64,000 nucleotides of DNA from the NCBI GenBank assembly GCA_021083345.1, contig JAJGRE010000002.1:124001-188000 (forward strand), read 5' to 3'. Within the stretch, counting starts at the first letter, position 1. Each line of letters opens with the position of its first letter. The notes under the pieces are model-generated. The model was given only the letters and a program-made list of their open reading frames with translations, ran no database searches and had not been told where the DNA came from. The stretch is from Calditrichales bacterium MX18-03. GTDB taxonomy: Bacteria > Bacillota > Clostridia > Lutisporales > Lutisporaceae. A program made the translations under genes and the position numbers. Below are positions 1 through 9,236 of this stretch, piece by piece.

Positions 1-784
1 CATTTCTGGCAGTAACCATCTGCCCTTTATGGCCTCTTACCTGATGAACCTTCTCATCGAAAGCATTTGTAATACCCTTTAATGCTTCAAGGGTCATCGT
101 AAAGACGATATCGGCATTTTTCAACAGGTTTTCCGCATCATACACGGCCAATGCGCCGATAGCGGTCATGACTTGCGTTCCGTTGATCAGAGCCAGGCCT
201 TCCTTGGAGGTCAGCTCCACTACCGGGATTCCTGCCTTCTCCATGGCTTCTTTTCCTGTCATCCGCACGCCCTTGTAGATGGCTTCCCCTTCACCCAGCA
301 TAACAAGGACCATATGGGCAAGAGGCGACAAATCGCCGCTGGCGCCTAATGAGCCTTTTTCCGGTATGATGGGATGGACGCCCTTATTGAGCATATCGAT
401 CAATGTATTGACCGTTTCCAGTCGTATGCCGGAAAAGCCCTTCGATAAAGCGTTGGCTCTCAGAAACATAATCGCTCTGACTGTTTCCTCCGAAAGCGGC
501 TCTCCAAGAGAGCAGGCATGACTGACAATCAGATTTCTTTGCAGCGCCTTGGTATCCTCCTTGGAGATATACACGTCGCTGAATTTCCCGAAACCCGTCG
601 TTATACCATATACAACCTCTTCCCTGTCAACCAGTCCGTCGACAAACGCCCTTGCAGCCTTGATCTTTGCCACTGCCTGCTCGGAAAGCTGTACCTGCTG
701 ATGTCTTCTGGAAACATTTACCACATCTAGAATCGTGAGATGCTCGCCGTCAATAACCAGCCTCTCCGTTTGAATATGCGCCAT
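1..784 (-). CDS. hutH: Histidine ammonia-lyase, 3' end cut by window edge
   Basis: Deaminates L-histidine to urocanate, the first step of histidine degradation. About 261 N-terminal residues are present; the rest lies beyond the window. The Ala-Ser-Gly motif that cyclises to the MIO prosthetic group is seen as ASGDLSP near residues 148-154, close to its usual place, and the N-terminal YGITTGFG segment is also typical of the aromatic amino acid lyase family. The ATG at 784 is preceded by an AAGGAGTGG ribosome site. A related aromatic aminomutase or tyrosine lyase cannot be fully excluded without the C-terminal half. No other hut gene is in the window. Confidence 0.88.
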   Translation of the reverse strand, partial: MAHIQTERLVIDGEHLTILDVVNVSRRHQQVQLSEQAVAKIKAARAFVDGLVDREEVVYGITTGFGKFSDVYISKEDTKALQRNLIVSHACSLGEPLSEETVRAIMFLRANALSKGFSGIRLETVNTLIDMLNKGVHPIIPEKGSLGASGDLSPLAHMVLVMLGEGEAIYKGVRMTGKEAMEKAGIPVVELTSKEGLALINGTQVMTAIGALAVYDAENLLKNADIVFTMTLEALKGITNAFDEKVHQVRGHKGQMVTARN

Positions 785-925
785 TTGAAAATACCACTCC
801 TTATTCTTTTATACGCTTCAAGCCCGTATTCCTTCGTATGCATGCATACGACAAGGTCTTGTTCTTATCAAGTCTATTCTACCAAAGTTTTTCAGCGGCG
901 TAAACCATCCTTCTTAAAAGTCAAC

Positions 926-952
926 AAGGCTTCCAAAAAAAATGGAAGCCTT
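926..952. terminator. Hairpin between amidohydrolase and hutH
   Basis: Arms AAGGCTTCC and GGAAGCCTT enclose an A-rich loop. The hairpin lies just downstream of the amidohydrolase stop codon on the minus strand. The T-run after it is short, so strength is uncertain. Confidence 0.55.
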
Positions 953-974
953 TAAAGCCATATCGCCTGCCGGA

Positions 975-2201
975 TTACCTATTTCCTGCAAAAAGAAACC
1001 GCTCCGGATTGTTGTATACAAAATCATGCTTTTCGTCGTGGGTGAAGCTGGGCGATTGAAGGAACAAATCTATATAACCGCTGTAGGAGTCGATATAGAG
1101 CAGGTTGATCATAAAATCCGACCCGAACAAAATCCTGCCCATCAGCTTTTCCTTCTGCTGATCTGAATATTTTTCCAACATGGCTTTCAGCGACGCATAA
1201 AAAGCTTCGCTGAAGCCGCAGCAGGAAAAATCGGTATAGACCTCGTCATATTTTAGAACCAGCTCAAAAATCTGACGGGCCCATTGATCCCGGGTCAGTA
1301 CCTTCCAGAACTTGCTGCTCTTGCCCATGTGGGCAAAATTGACTCTAAGCTGCGGATACTTTTCCAGCACTTTTTTCCATCGCTTCGGATTGGTCCGCAG
1401 CTCTGCATCCCTGGCCTTTCCGACAACAAAACCACCGTCGCTGCAGTGGACTGTAACCGGAATCCGGTGTCTCTGGCAGTATCCGTACAGATAATCCACT
1501 TTATCCAGTTCCGCCTTGCTGTCTTCCGGCCATGGGTCAAAGCCAAGAGGGGGATACAGTTTGACACCTGAAAAAAAGTTGCTGCCCATTGTCTCAATGT
1601 TGCCGTCAAATCCTGTCAATCTGTCATAATTTCGCCTGAGCCTCTCGTAGGTCCCGTTGTAGTCGGAGAAATATTTATCCAGCATGGTACGGATCTGGTC
1701 CAAGGAGTAGTTCTGCGTGTTGATTGCCAGGAAGGGATAAATCTCCAAAAGCTTATCCGGGCTTTCCTTCAGGTATTTCCTGATACCGTTGAACAGGTCG
1801 GTTACCTGCTCCACAATCGGTTTTTGCACCGGCTTTCCGTAAAAGATCCCCGGATCCTTCATATCCTTGTAGCCGAAATCCATCATCAGCGGCGTCAGGA
1901 CGATTTTTTCATACAGCCTGCCGCCGACCTTCAGTCCTTTTCCTGCTGTATCCGACCGCCATGCACCGGAATGGTTCTTTAAATCCGCCTCCATCAGAAG
2001 GAAAAAACTTCCCATATCGTTTTCCATGACAGACAGGAGATTTCTCGTCCTGTTGATGGTCTTCCCCATAAAAACAGACACCACCGGTGCAAAAACCGCC
2101 ATGGCAAAAGGAATATTGATCCGCTGCAAAAAGGCAGTCAGATTCGGATGGCTCAGGTTCATGGCATGGCAGTGGACATCGTAAAGCCTGGTTTCCCCCA
2201 T
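975..2201 (-). CDS. Amidohydrolase-family metal-dependent hydrolase (TIM barrel)
   Basis: A 408-residue protein of the amidohydrolase 2 type. The N-terminal HxH metal motif is seen in DVHCHAMN (residues 8-15). Later metal ligands are seen in TVHCSDGG, NFAHMG and LFGSDFM, the usual barrel-strand order. The substrate is not evident; members of this family act on decarboxylated or hydrolysed carboxylic acids and on cyclic amides. Start ATG at 2201 follows GGGAGGGAAC. It is transcribed alone, toward hutH, with a hairpin at its 3' end. Confidence 0.8.
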   Translation of the reverse strand: MGETRLYDVHCHAMNLSHPNLTAFLQRINIPFAMAVFAPVVSVFMGKTINRTRNLLSVMENDMGSFFLLMEADLKNHSGAWRSDTAGKGLKVGGRLYEKIVLTPLMMDFGYKDMKDPGIFYGKPVQKPIVEQVTDLFNGIRKYLKESPDKLLEIYPFLAINTQNYSLDQIRTMLDKYFSDYNGTYERLRRNYDRLTGFDGNIETMGSNFFSGVKLYPPLGFDPWPEDSKAELDKVDYLYGYCQRHRIPVTVHCSDGGFVVGKARDAELRTNPKRWKKVLEKYPQLRVNFAHMGKSSKFWKVLTRDQWARQIFELVLKYDEVYTDFSCCGFSEAFYASLKAMLEKYSDQQKEKLMGRILFGSDFMINLLYIDSYSGYIDLFLQSPSFTHDEKHDFVYNNPERFLFAGNR

Positions 2202-2345
2202 TGTGTTCCCTCCCGTTTGTTCCTATCACTATCCATCTTATTCAGGCGTCCGCTTATCGGTGACTGTTTTCCCCTACGGCGATAACCAAAACCGATGCTG
2301 CTGAATATGATGTATGGATAATCTTTATAAAAGGAGAATCCCGCC

Positions 2346-3089
2346 ATGGCCTATCCTGCCGGATTTGACAAGGAACTGGCCCTTTTTCTGGGCCGCTGCT
2401 GCATTGAGACCTATACACAGCTGAAATACAATGGCTGCTGCAATGTGCCGGAAGGCTTCCGGCGCAAGGCCGCCTTCAAGGCTGTTCCGGTGCTGGTTCC
2501 CGAGTGGTTCGGGTATATGATTGAATCCGCCGATGCCGTCGTCATTGCCTTCAGGGGAAGCCTTGCCAATCCCGACTGGCTGGCCAATGCCGCAGTCTTC
2601 CAGGTCACTTACCCCTATACGCCTTTGGAACTCAAAACACACGCCGGCTTTACGGGCATATACAGCTCCTGCCGGAAGCAGATTATGGATGCCTTACAGT
2701 GTGTCAGTACCGAAAAGCAGCTGTATATCACCGGCCATAGCCTGGGCGGTGCACTGGCAATCCTTTGCGCTCTCGATATTGCCGTCAATACGTCTTTCAG
2801 GCATCCGGTGATGTACAGCTTCGGAAGCCCCCGTGTCGGCGACCAGCGATTTGCCTACCTGTACAATGTCGTAGTCTCCGACAGCTTCCGCATCGTCATC
2901 GGCGGTGATGTGGTAGCGACGCTGCCGCCGGTAGCGCTCACGCCACCGTTATCCAAGGAGGCTTGGTATTTCGAGCATGTCAAAAGCGAGCTTCGGCTGG
3001 AGCAGCAAGGAGGCAGGCTTCCGGACAACCATCTGATGGAAGGCTATCTGAAGGCCTTGGTGCAGCTGGATGCGGCAGCAAATGAATAA
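2346..3089 (+). CDS. Lipase class 3 family protein
   Basis: A 247-residue alpha/beta hydrolase of the fungal-lipase-like (class 3) family. The nucleophile elbow GHSLGG is at residues 130-135 with Ser132. The likely catalytic Asp is D188 in GGDVVATLPP, and the His is H229 in DNHLMEGYL. The FRG segment at 69-71 fits the oxyanion region. There is no signal peptide, so the protein is probably cytoplasmic and acts on acylglycerols or lysophospholipids. An AAAAGGAG site precedes the ATG. The gene is divergent from the amidohydrolase and convergent with the YgiQ gene, with a shared terminator. Confidence 0.85.
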   Translation: MAYPAGFDKELALFLGRCCIETYTQLKYNGCCNVPEGFRRKAAFKAVPVLVPEWFGYMIESADAVVIAFRGSLANPDWLANAAVFQVTYPYTPLELKTHAGFTGIYSSCRKQIMDALQCVSTEKQLYITGHSLGGALAILCALDIAVNTSFRHPVMYSFGSPRVGDQRFAYLYNVVVSDSFRIVIGGDVVATLPPVALTPPLSKEAWYFEHVKSELRLEQQGGRLPDNHLMEGYLKALVQLDAAANE

Positions 3090-3135
3090 AGTCCGCCCGC
3101 GCTTTTGCATTTAAAGCGTCAGGCGGACTATTTTA
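3090..3135. terminator. Bidirectional terminator between lipase and ygiQ
   Basis: Arms AGTCCGCC (3090-3097) and GGCGGACT (3122-3129) are followed by TATTTTATTTTA. An inner GCGCTTT/AAAGCG pairing extends the stem. It serves the two convergent genes. Confidence 0.85.
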
Positions 3136-3154
3136 TTTTAGATGCGGTCCCTTG

Positions 3155-5041
3155 TCATCTGCGCCGGGCACGCGGATTGCTTTGACCCGGCCTGTTTGTA
3201 TTGGGCCTGTTTGTATTGGGCCTGTTTTGTTGGGGCCTGTTCTGCCTCGGCTTGATCAGGCATTTGCCGTCATAGCCGATGAGGTCCTCTCGTCCTGCTG
3301 CTACCAACGCTTTGTACACCAACTCGTAGTTCTTGGGGTTCCTGAACTGTATCAGCGCCCGCTGCATGGCCTTCTCCTCCGGGGTCTTGGGAACATAAAC
3401 CGGCTTCATCGACCTGGGATCCAGCCCGGTATAGTACATGCAGGTTGAAAGAGTTCCCGGCGTGGGGTAGAACTCCTGTATCTGCTCGGGATTGTAGCCC
3501 ATATCCCGGACATATTCCGCCAGTTCCACCGCTGCCTGCAAATCAGAGCCCGGATGGCCGGAAATCAGGTACGGCACCAGATATTGCTCCTTGCCCAGCC
3601 GCTTGTTCATATAGAAGTATTTATCTACAAAAGCATTATAAACCTTCTTCCCGGGCTTTCCCATATAGCGCAGGACGCGGTCGGACACATGCTCCGGCGC
3701 CACCTTCAGCTGCCCGCTGATATGATGCTGGCACAGCTCTTTCAAGAATGCATCGTTCTTGTCCGCCATGATATAATCATACCGGAGTCCCGAGCGGACA
3801 AAAACCTTTTTCACGCCCGGCAGGGAGCGGAGTTTTCTCAGCAGCTTCACATAATCCTGATGATCCACCTTCAGGCTTTTGCAGGGTGAGGGATGCAGGC
3901 ACTGACGGTTCTTGCACACCCCTTCCTTCAGCTGCTTTTCGCAGGCTGCATGTCTGAAGTTGGCAGTCGGTCCTCCGACATCATGTATATAGCCCTTGAA
4001 GTCCGGATCCTTGGTAAGGGCCTCTGCCTCCTGCACAATGGATTCATGGCTGCGGCTCTGGACCACCCTTCCCTGGTGAAAGTTCAGCGCACAGAAGGAA
4101 CAGCCCCCAAAACAGCCCCGCTGCGATACCAGACTGAACTTGACCTCATCCAGAGCCGGAACGCCGCCTTGCCGCTGGTAGTCGGGGTGATATTCCCTTG
4201 TATATGGGAGACTGTATATGTCATCCAGCTCAAGCTCCGTCAGGGGCGCCGCCGGTGGATTCTGAACAACAAACCGCTCCCCGTGGGGCTGGATCAGTAC
4301 CTTGCCGGTGTGATAGTCCTGCTCCCTGTACTGAACCATAAAAGCCTCGGCATATTTCCGACGGCTTTCGGAAACCGCTTCATAGCCGGGTATCATCATG
4401 GACTCCGGGATATTGTCCAGCTCAGATGTCACAAAGGCCGTGCCGTTGATATAGGTCAGGTAGCGGATCTCCATACCGGCGTCCAGTGCCTCGGCAATCT
4501 GTACGATGGGCTTCTCCCCCATGCCGTATATCAGAAGGTCCGCCCGGGAGTCCAGCAGGATGGACCGTCTGACCTTGTCGTCCCAATAGTCGTAATGGGC
4601 AAAACGTCTCAGGCTGGCTTCGATTCCGCCGATAATGACAGGCACATCCTTATAAGCCTCCCGAATCCGGTTGCAGTACACCGTGACAGCTCTGTCCGGT
4701 CTTTTTCCCCTGATACCGCCGGGAGAGTACAGGTCTTCGCTCCTCCGCTTTTTCCCGGCCGTATAGTGATTGACCATGGAATCAATATTCCCTGAGGATA
4801 CCAGAAAGGCAAGTCTGGGCTTGCCCAGTGCCTTGAAGGCATCCGCAGCTGTCCAGTCCGGCTGCGGAAGGATGCCCACCTTATAGCCCCGGCTCTCCAG
4901 CAGCCGTGCGATGATAGCATGACCGAAGCTGGGATGATCCACATAGGCATCCCCGCTTATATAAATGAAGTCAAACTGATCGATTTTCCTCTGCCGCATA
5001 TCCTCCTTGGAAACAGGCAGGAAAGCATCTCTTGTACTCAA
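3155..5041 (-). CDS. YgiQ-family radical SAM protein
   Basis: A 628-residue radical SAM protein of the YgiQ family. The Fe4S4 cluster motif CFGGCSFC is at residues 310-317. An additional cysteine cluster ([17 protein letters not shown]) follows, as is usual in this family. The reaction is not known. The C-terminal tail of about 30 residues is a low-complexity run of repeated NRP-type units encoded by a 15-bp tandem repeat. The apparent start is TTG at 5041 with a weak GGACGTGA site. The gene stands in a minus-strand run with thpR and a small membrane protein. Confidence 0.88.
   Translation of the reverse strand: MSTRDAFLPVSKEDMRQRKIDQFDFIYISGDAYVDHPSFGHAIIARLLESRGYKVGILPQPDWTAADAFKALGKPRLAFLVSSGNIDSMVNHYTAGKKRRSEDLYSPGGIRGKRPDRAVTVYCNRIREAYKDVPVIIGGIEASLRRFAHYDYWDDKVRRSILLDSRADLLIYGMGEKPIVQIAEALDAGMEIRYLTYINGTAFVTSELDNIPESMMIPGYEAVSESRRKYAEAFMVQYREQDYHTGKVLIQPHGERFVVQNPPAAPLTELELDDIYSLPYTREYHPDYQRQGGVPALDEVKFSLVSQRGCFGGCSFCALNFHQGRVVQSRSHESIVQEAEALTKDPDFKGYIHDVGGPTANFRHAACEKQLKEGVCKNRQCLHPSPCKSLKVDHQDYVKLLRKLRSLPGVKKVFVRSGLRYDYIMADKNDAFLKELCQHHISGQLKVAPEHVSDRVLRYMGKPGKKVYNAFVDKYFYMNKRLGKEQYLVPYLISGHPGSDLQAAVELAEYVRDMGYNPEQIQEFYPTPGTLSTCMYYTGLDPRSMKPVYVPKTPEEKAMQRALIQFRNPKNYELVYKALVAAGREDLIGYDGKCLIKPRQNRPQQNRPNTNRPNTNRPGQSNPRARRR
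3189..3248. repeat. 15-bp tandem repeat, four units, inside ygiQ
   Basis: Two identical copies of GGCCTGTTTGTATTG and two diverged copies lie in register with codons. On the minus strand they encode repeated Asn-Arg-Pro-Asn-Thr-like pentapeptides in the C-terminal tail of the YgiQ protein. Confidence 0.85.
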
Positions 5042-5088
5042 AGCATCACGTCCGTTTAATTATTTTAGGAACTACTCTTGGTTGTTCC

Positions 5089-5640
5089 TTACTTCAGTGG
5101 GAAGGCCGAAACCGGTGTATAGATCCGCTTTCCTGCCTTTTCTTCACTTTTGATCAGGGCGATTTCTCTGATCTCTATGGGCTTTATGCCCTCCAAGCTT
5201 ATCCGTTCCTGCAGGGCTTCAAAAGGCAGCTTCAGCTTCAGGTCCTGGGCAATGGTGATATGGGGGGTATAAGGCTTTATCTCTCTTTTCAAGCCGATGC
5301 CGTGCATGCTGTCCTCAATATCCATATACAGGCCGTGCAGCTTTGCCAATTCTCCCGAGAACCCCAGCCACAGTGCATGGATGCTGTCCCTCCCGTCAAA
5401 GCAGCCCAGCCGGTCCACCTGAAGGCTGAAGCGCTCATGACGACTTGCAATGCCTCTTAAGGCTTTGGCGATGTCTACACTCCGCTTATCCTCAATCTCC
5501 CCGAGGAACTTGATCGTCAGATGAAAATTGCCGATGTACTTGAACCTGCCCCTTTCAGCCTGCTCTCTGACAGTGGTTTGTATGGCTGCAATCTTTTCCT
5601 TGCTTTCCTTGTTGAAATCCGTTCCGATAAAGGTTCTCAT
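5089..5640 (-). CDS. thpR: RNA 2',3'-cyclic phosphodiesterase (LigT/ThpR)
   Basis: A 183-residue member of the 2H phosphoesterase superfamily that opens 2',3'-cyclic phosphate ends of RNA. The two HxTx motifs are HLTIKFL (His40) and HITIAQD (His127), about 87 residues apart as in LigT proteins. Length is normal for the family. It follows the YgiQ gene upstream boundary by 47 bases. The RNA substrate in vivo is unknown for this family. Confidence 0.9.
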   Translation of the reverse strand: MRTFIGTDFNKESKEKIAAIQTTVREQAERGRFKYIGNFHLTIKFLGEIEDKRSVDIAKALRGIASRHERFSLQVDRLGCFDGRDSIHALWLGFSGELAKLHGLYMDIEDSMHGIGLKREIKPYTPHITIAQDLKLKLPFEALQERISLEGIKPIEIREIALIKSEEKAGKRIYTPVSAFPLK

Positions 5641-5677
5641 AATGCCCTCCCTTAGGAATAACTAAATGAGTTATTCC

Positions 5678-6007
5678 TTATATAGCCGCTATAAAATACG
5701 ATGCCAGGACGAGTACCGCGCCGTCTGCCAGGAAAACGTACTCCCACCTCAGCCCTTCCTTTTTTTCCACCGCCAGCTCTTCACCGGCCTTCAGGCGCCT
5801 CAGCTTTACCTTCAGAAGGCTGAAAGGCATTACCAGGCCTGCTGCGCCTGCCGCTGCCATCAAAAATCCGGCAGTAAAAACGAAATTGCTGGCATAAAGC
5901 CTGCTGGCTCCGTTTAAAACGAAGGATAGGACAACGGGCACCGTTAATCCCACTCCCAGAATCACCCCGAAGAGTTTACCGTACTTCTTCACTTTCTCTG
6001 ACGTCAT
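5678..6007 (-). CDS. Small three-helix membrane protein, unknown function
   Basis: A 109-residue protein with three hydrophobic segments at about residues 12-33, 40-62 and 86-107. A basic and acidic cytoplasmic stretch rich in Lys and Glu lies between the second and third. I do not recognise the family with confidence. It ends 37 bases from the thpR start and probably shares its transcript. Confidence 0.65.
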   Translation of the reverse strand: MTSEKVKKYGKLFGVILGVGLTVPVVLSFVLNGASRLYASNFVFTAGFLMAAAGAAGLVMPFSLLKVKLRRLKAGEELAVEKKEGLRWEYVFLADGAVLVLASYFIAAI

Positions 6008-6137
6008 TTTTTTCCTCCCGCCATGCCCATTTGCTTACTTTATATAAATCACGCTAATGCTCTTGCATTGAAGTTGTCTATATCTTTATTCTATACTTTT
6101 ATAGCTCTTTTTACAACCAACTCACGCCCCTGCTGCA

Positions 6138-6908
6138 TTACAACCCCAGCATTCTTTTCAGCATCAGCCCGTTCATCACCGCCTGTGCACGGAAATGGTT
6201 ATTGAAGCTGACAAAGCAGTTCTCCGTCTCCTGTGCCAGGCCTTTCACCTTATCCGCCCATTCCTCCAGCTCCGGTTCCTTGTACAGATAGTCATACCTT
6301 TCATAGGCTTCCTTGTGATTGTACCATTTCTCCTGATTGCGGCCATGAAAGCGGATATAGGCGGTCTTGGAGGTATGCACCGACCGCCGGTCCAGAAGCC
6401 CTGCAATAGCCGGCTCGTCTACACACACGTAACCCAGGCCGTTTTTTTTCAGCAGGTCGAATACCTCCTCCCGCAGCCATCTGGCATTTCTGAACTCCAC
6501 CACCAGTTCATCCTCCGGAAACTGTGCCTTCACCGACAGGATATAGGTCCAGTTTTCCCGGTTGCAGTGAAAGGAATATGGAAACTGCGCTACCAGGCAG
6601 CCCAGCTTTCCCTCCTGTCTCAATATGCCCACGGCGTCGGCAAACTGCCTGTATTCTTTCTCCCCTGCATTCCGCTGGTGGGTCATTGACTGGTGGAGCT
6701 TGACTGTAAACACAAAGCCTGCTGCCGTCTTTTTCTGCATGTTGTACATCATGTGGGAATTGGGGATGGCATAGTAGGTGGAATTGATCTCGGTAAAATC
6801 AAAGGCACCCGAATAAAAGCCCAACATTTCCCCCTGCTTAGTCCCTTCGGGATAGAAGGGCCCTATCCAATCCTGGTAACTATAGCCCGAAGTCCCTATG
6901 TAAAGCAT
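6138..6908 (-). CDS. DUF72 (YecE-like) family protein
   Basis: A 256-residue protein of the DUF72 family, which adopts a TIM barrel and has no established enzymatic role. It begins with the characteristic MLYIGTSGYSYQDW and carries the family segments FTEINSTYYA, FVFTVKLH and VVEFRN, ending with the FNNHFRAQA stretch. Length is normal. A TATAAT box lies about 40 bases upstream on the minus strand. Confidence 0.88.
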   Translation of the reverse strand: MLYIGTSGYSYQDWIGPFYPEGTKQGEMLGFYSGAFDFTEINSTYYAIPNSHMMYNMQKKTAAGFVFTVKLHQSMTHQRNAGEKEYRQFADAVGILRQEGKLGCLVAQFPYSFHCNRENWTYILSVKAQFPEDELVVEFRNARWLREEVFDLLKKNGLGYVCVDEPAIAGLLDRRSVHTSKTAYIRFHGRNQEKWYNHKEAYERYDYLYKEPELEEWADKVKGLAQETENCFVSFNNHFRAQAVMNGLMLKRMLGL

Positions 6909-7028
6909 GTTCTCCTCCCTGTTATAACCATAATCTGTTAAAATTATTATACTATGAATGCTTGTCCCTGAACAGTCTCAAAGGATGGAGCTCCCTGAGG
7001 CGTTCCCCCGCGAAGCTCCGCTGTTCCT

Positions 7029-7298
7029 CTATTTGTTTTTCAGGTCGGAAACAGCCTGGATCTCGTTGTAGATCTCTTCCGCATTTTTACCTTGAGCACT
7101 GATGACCCGGGTATTGGTAAGGGTATCCTGCATTCCCAGAAGGTTGGTATCCGCTCCGGTTACGACGATGGCGTCATATTTGTCCAGCGCCCTTCTGTTT
7201 TCCTTATTGCCGCTTTCCAGCGTCTCAACGGTGCAATCCTTGCTCTCCAGATATTGCCTGACATTGCTCAGGGTTTTTTCGACTCCTACCTTTTTCAT
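7029..7298 (-). CDS. YkuS family (UPF0180) protein
   Basis: An 89-residue protein matching the UPF0180/YkuS family of Firmicutes: an N-terminal IGVEKTL-like segment, then DAIVVTGADTNLLG and a C-terminal helix with EEIYNEI. The fold resembles a small receiver-like domain, but no function is established. A GGAGGTAGCACC ribosome site precedes the ATG. A weak hairpin follows the stop codon. Confidence 0.85.
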   Translation of the reverse strand: MKKVGVEKTLSNVRQYLESKDCTVETLESGNKENRRALDKYDAIVVTGADTNLLGMQDTLTNTRVISAQGKNAEEIYNEIQAVSDLKNK

Positions 7299-7611
7299 GG
7301 TGCTACCTCCTTTATCGCTCTGAGCTTGAGATTTTATTATCTAGTTGTTCCTTAGTATCTATCGATTTGGATTTTTTATTCCGGTTGAATCCAATCTATT
7401 CCACATCGTTATTCGTATGTCAATCGGTTTTTGGGACTGTACAGCCTCCCCAAATTGGACTAAAATGGTTAATGTATCACCTTTTGAGAAATTGAAAAAT
7501 TTTCTATTTCTTATAGAAAGATTCGACAAATTTATTATCTCCCATGTTGTATGATAATCATAAGGGCTGTCTCTCTGCTCAGGCAATTTTACCGAGTAAA
7601 GGATGATGGGT
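7299..7611. other. AT-rich intergenic region, no confident gene
   Basis: About 310 bases separate the divergent ykuS and M23 peptidase genes. The stretch is visibly richer in A and T than its neighbours. It should hold both promoters; TATGAT near 7549 is a possible -10 for the peptidase. A minus-strand frame (7359-7643) has a weak PilZ-like look but runs into the peptidase start region. I call no gene here. Confidence 0.4.
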
Positions 7612-8574
7612 TTGAAAAAAGCGAAGTTGAAAACCAAAAACAACTATGCGACCTTTCTGTTCGTACCGGAAAGCCAGTCTACTGTCAGGACCTTCCGGAT
7701 GCCCTTCTGGTTTCCGAGATTCACATTTTTCTCCATCGGTGCGCTGATTGTCGTTTCCATTGTGTGCATGGCCGGGCTTGCCTATCTGAAGTACCAGCAG
7801 GAAGCCAGCCTTGAGGAGATCCACCGTCTTGCATCCATCAACGGCCAGCAAAAGGGTGAGATCGAAAAGCTGATGCAAAGCGCCTCGACGCTTCAGAAAC
7901 AGCTGGAGGAGAATTCAAGGATGCTGGAAGAGGTCAAGAAGGCTGTGGGGATTCAGACACCCTCCGCAGCACCGGACATCCAGTCTGATGCCGATACGAT
8001 TTCTTCCACGGGCACCGGTGCCCTTACATATGATTTGCTGACTTACAGCAAAAGAGCCGACCTGACGAAGGATATCAGAGCGCTGGAAACCTCCTTCACA
8101 TCCCTCGGCAGCGGGATAGCCGCACAGAAGCAGCAAATAGCCGACTCTGTCAAGCCGATCCGTGCACAGGTCACTTATCTGCTTGCCCGGCCCTCCATCT
8201 ATCCGGTTGCTGCCGCCATTACCTGCAGCTTCGGAAACCGCAAGAACCCCTTTACAAGCAGAGGCAGTGAATTCCATCGCGGCATTGACTTCGGGGCACC
8301 CTACGGGGCCACGGTGTCAGCCACCGGTGACGGTGTCGTATTGTTCTCCGGCTGGCATGCCGGTTACGGCAGAGTGGTCATCTTATCCCACGGCTATGGA
8401 CTTACAACGCTTTACGCACATAACTCAAAGCTTCTTGTAAAGCAGGGCGACAAAGTGAAAAAGGGCTCCCCCATCTCAAAGGTGGGCAATACCGGCCGCA
8501 GCACCGGCACGCATTTGCATTATGAGGTCAAGCTGAACGGCAAAAACGTCAACCCTGCAAAATACCTGCAATAA
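7612..8574 (+). CDS. M23 family metallopeptidase, membrane anchored
   Basis: A peptidoglycan endopeptidase of about 320 residues. A single membrane segment near residues 35-58 is followed by a coiled-coil stretch (about 65-110), then a C-terminal LytM domain. Zinc ligands are seen in HRGIDFG and HLHYEV, with a further YAHNSKL segment. The catalytic domain is therefore outside the cell. The TTG at 7612 is best spaced from AAAGGATGATGG; ATG codons at 7603 and 7606 are alternatives. The bactofilin gene starts 22 bases downstream, and M23 plus bactofilin is a known shape-determining pairing. Confidence 0.9.
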   Translation: MKKAKLKTKNNYATFLFVPESQSTVRTFRMPFWFPRFTFFSIGALIVVSIVCMAGLAYLKYQQEASLEEIHRLASINGQQKGEIEKLMQSASTLQKQLEENSRMLEEVKKAVGIQTPSAAPDIQSDADTISSTGTGALTYDLLTYSKRADLTKDIRALETSFTSLGSGIAAQKQQIADSVKPIRAQVTYLLARPSIYPVAAAITCSFGNRKNPFTSRGSEFHRGIDFGAPYGATVSATGDGVVLFSGWHAGYGRVVILSHGYGLTTLYAHNSKLLVKQGDKVKKGSPISKVGNTGRSTGTHLHYEVKLNGKNVNPAKYLQ

Positions 8575-8595
8575 CAAACGAGGGGGGAAGTACTC

Positions 8596-8952
8596 ATGTT
8601 CGGGTCAAACAAGAAATTCGACAACGGAGAAAAAATCGATACCCTGATCGGTAAAAACACGGTTCTGGAAGGCACCTTGAGCGGTGAAGGCACTGTCCGG
8701 GTTGACGGCAAGATCAACGGCGGCATCAATATTACCGGCAACCTGATTCTGGGAGAGGAAGGTTTCATCGTTGGCAATATTAAAGCGGAAAACGCCTTCG
8801 TTGCCGGCACCATCGAAGGCAATGTGACGGTCAATGTCCAGCTCCACCTGACGCATACGGCAAAGCTCACAGGGGACCTGCTGGTAAAGAATGTGGTCAT
8901 CGATGAAGGCGCCGTATTCAACGGCAACTGCAAGATCATAACCGGCACATAG
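8596..8952 (+). CDS. Bactofilin (polymer-forming cytoskeletal protein)
   Basis: A 118-residue bactofilin. The central region is a right-handed beta-helix with regularly spaced hydrophobic and Gly/Asn positions (GTVRVDGKINGGINI, then GNLILGE, GNIKAE, GTIEGNVTV). Short charged ends flank it. These proteins form nucleotide-independent filaments at the membrane and recruit wall hydrolases; the adjacent M23 peptidase is the likely partner. A GAGGGGGG site precedes the ATG, and a strong terminator follows. Confidence 0.93.
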   Translation: MFGSNKKFDNGEKIDTLIGKNTVLEGTLSGEGTVRVDGKINGGINITGNLILGEEGFIVGNIKAENAFVAGTIEGNVTVNVQLHLTHTAKLTGDLLVKNVVIDEGAVFNGNCKIITGT

Positions 8953-8990
8953 GCGTGCCTGTCCCGAAATTTGTTGATAAGAAATAGCTG

Positions 8991-9037
8991 AGACTGCATA
9001 AGCGGCTGCATACCGGCCGGCTCCTGCAGTCTTTTTT
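8991..9037 (+). terminator. Terminator of the M23-bactofilin operon
   Basis: Arms AGACTGCA (8991-8998) and TGCAGTCT (9025-9032) are followed by TTTTT. An inner GCCGG/CCGGC pairing lies in the loop. Confidence 0.88.
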
Positions 9038-9061
9038 AAGTCTTTTTTATTTGACCAAATG

Positions 9062-9074
9062 CGAACATATGTTC
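9062..9074. promoter_or_regulatory. LexA-type SOS box
   Basis: CGAACATATGTTC matches the Gram-positive LexA (DinR) dyad GAAC-N4-GTTC including the preceding C. TTGACC at 9051-9056 could be the -35 of a promoter whose spacer is this box. The first gene downstream on the plus strand is the small ORF at 9237. Confidence 0.75.
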
Positions 9075-9118
9075 TTATGCAATTGGGTAAAATATGGTGT
9101 AAGCGGGAGCTAACCGGC

Positions 9119-9160
9119 GTCTAACCACTCCTATGGGGCGCTGCGAAGTTAGACTATTTT
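9119..9160 (+). terminator. Attenuator-like hairpin between LexA box and small gene
   Basis: Arms GTCTAAC (9119-9125) and GTTAGAC (9148-9154) are followed by TATTTTTAT. It sits between the LexA-type box and the ORF, so it may end a short SOS RNA or reduce expression of the gene. Confidence 0.5.
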
Positions 9161-9236
9161 TATCCAAGAGAGTAATATTATTATTAGCAAACAGCGGAGG
9201 CGGGGAGCAATATCCTATGATAATGAGGTGGTTATA

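Noticed and set aside
3189-3248. CRISPR-like repeat
   Set aside because: Units are 15 bp, contiguous and coding, with no spacers and no cas genes.
3893-4795. Long plus-strand open frame opposite the YgiQ gene
   Set aside because: Antisense shadow of a well-supported radical SAM gene; no ribosome site and no recognisable domain.
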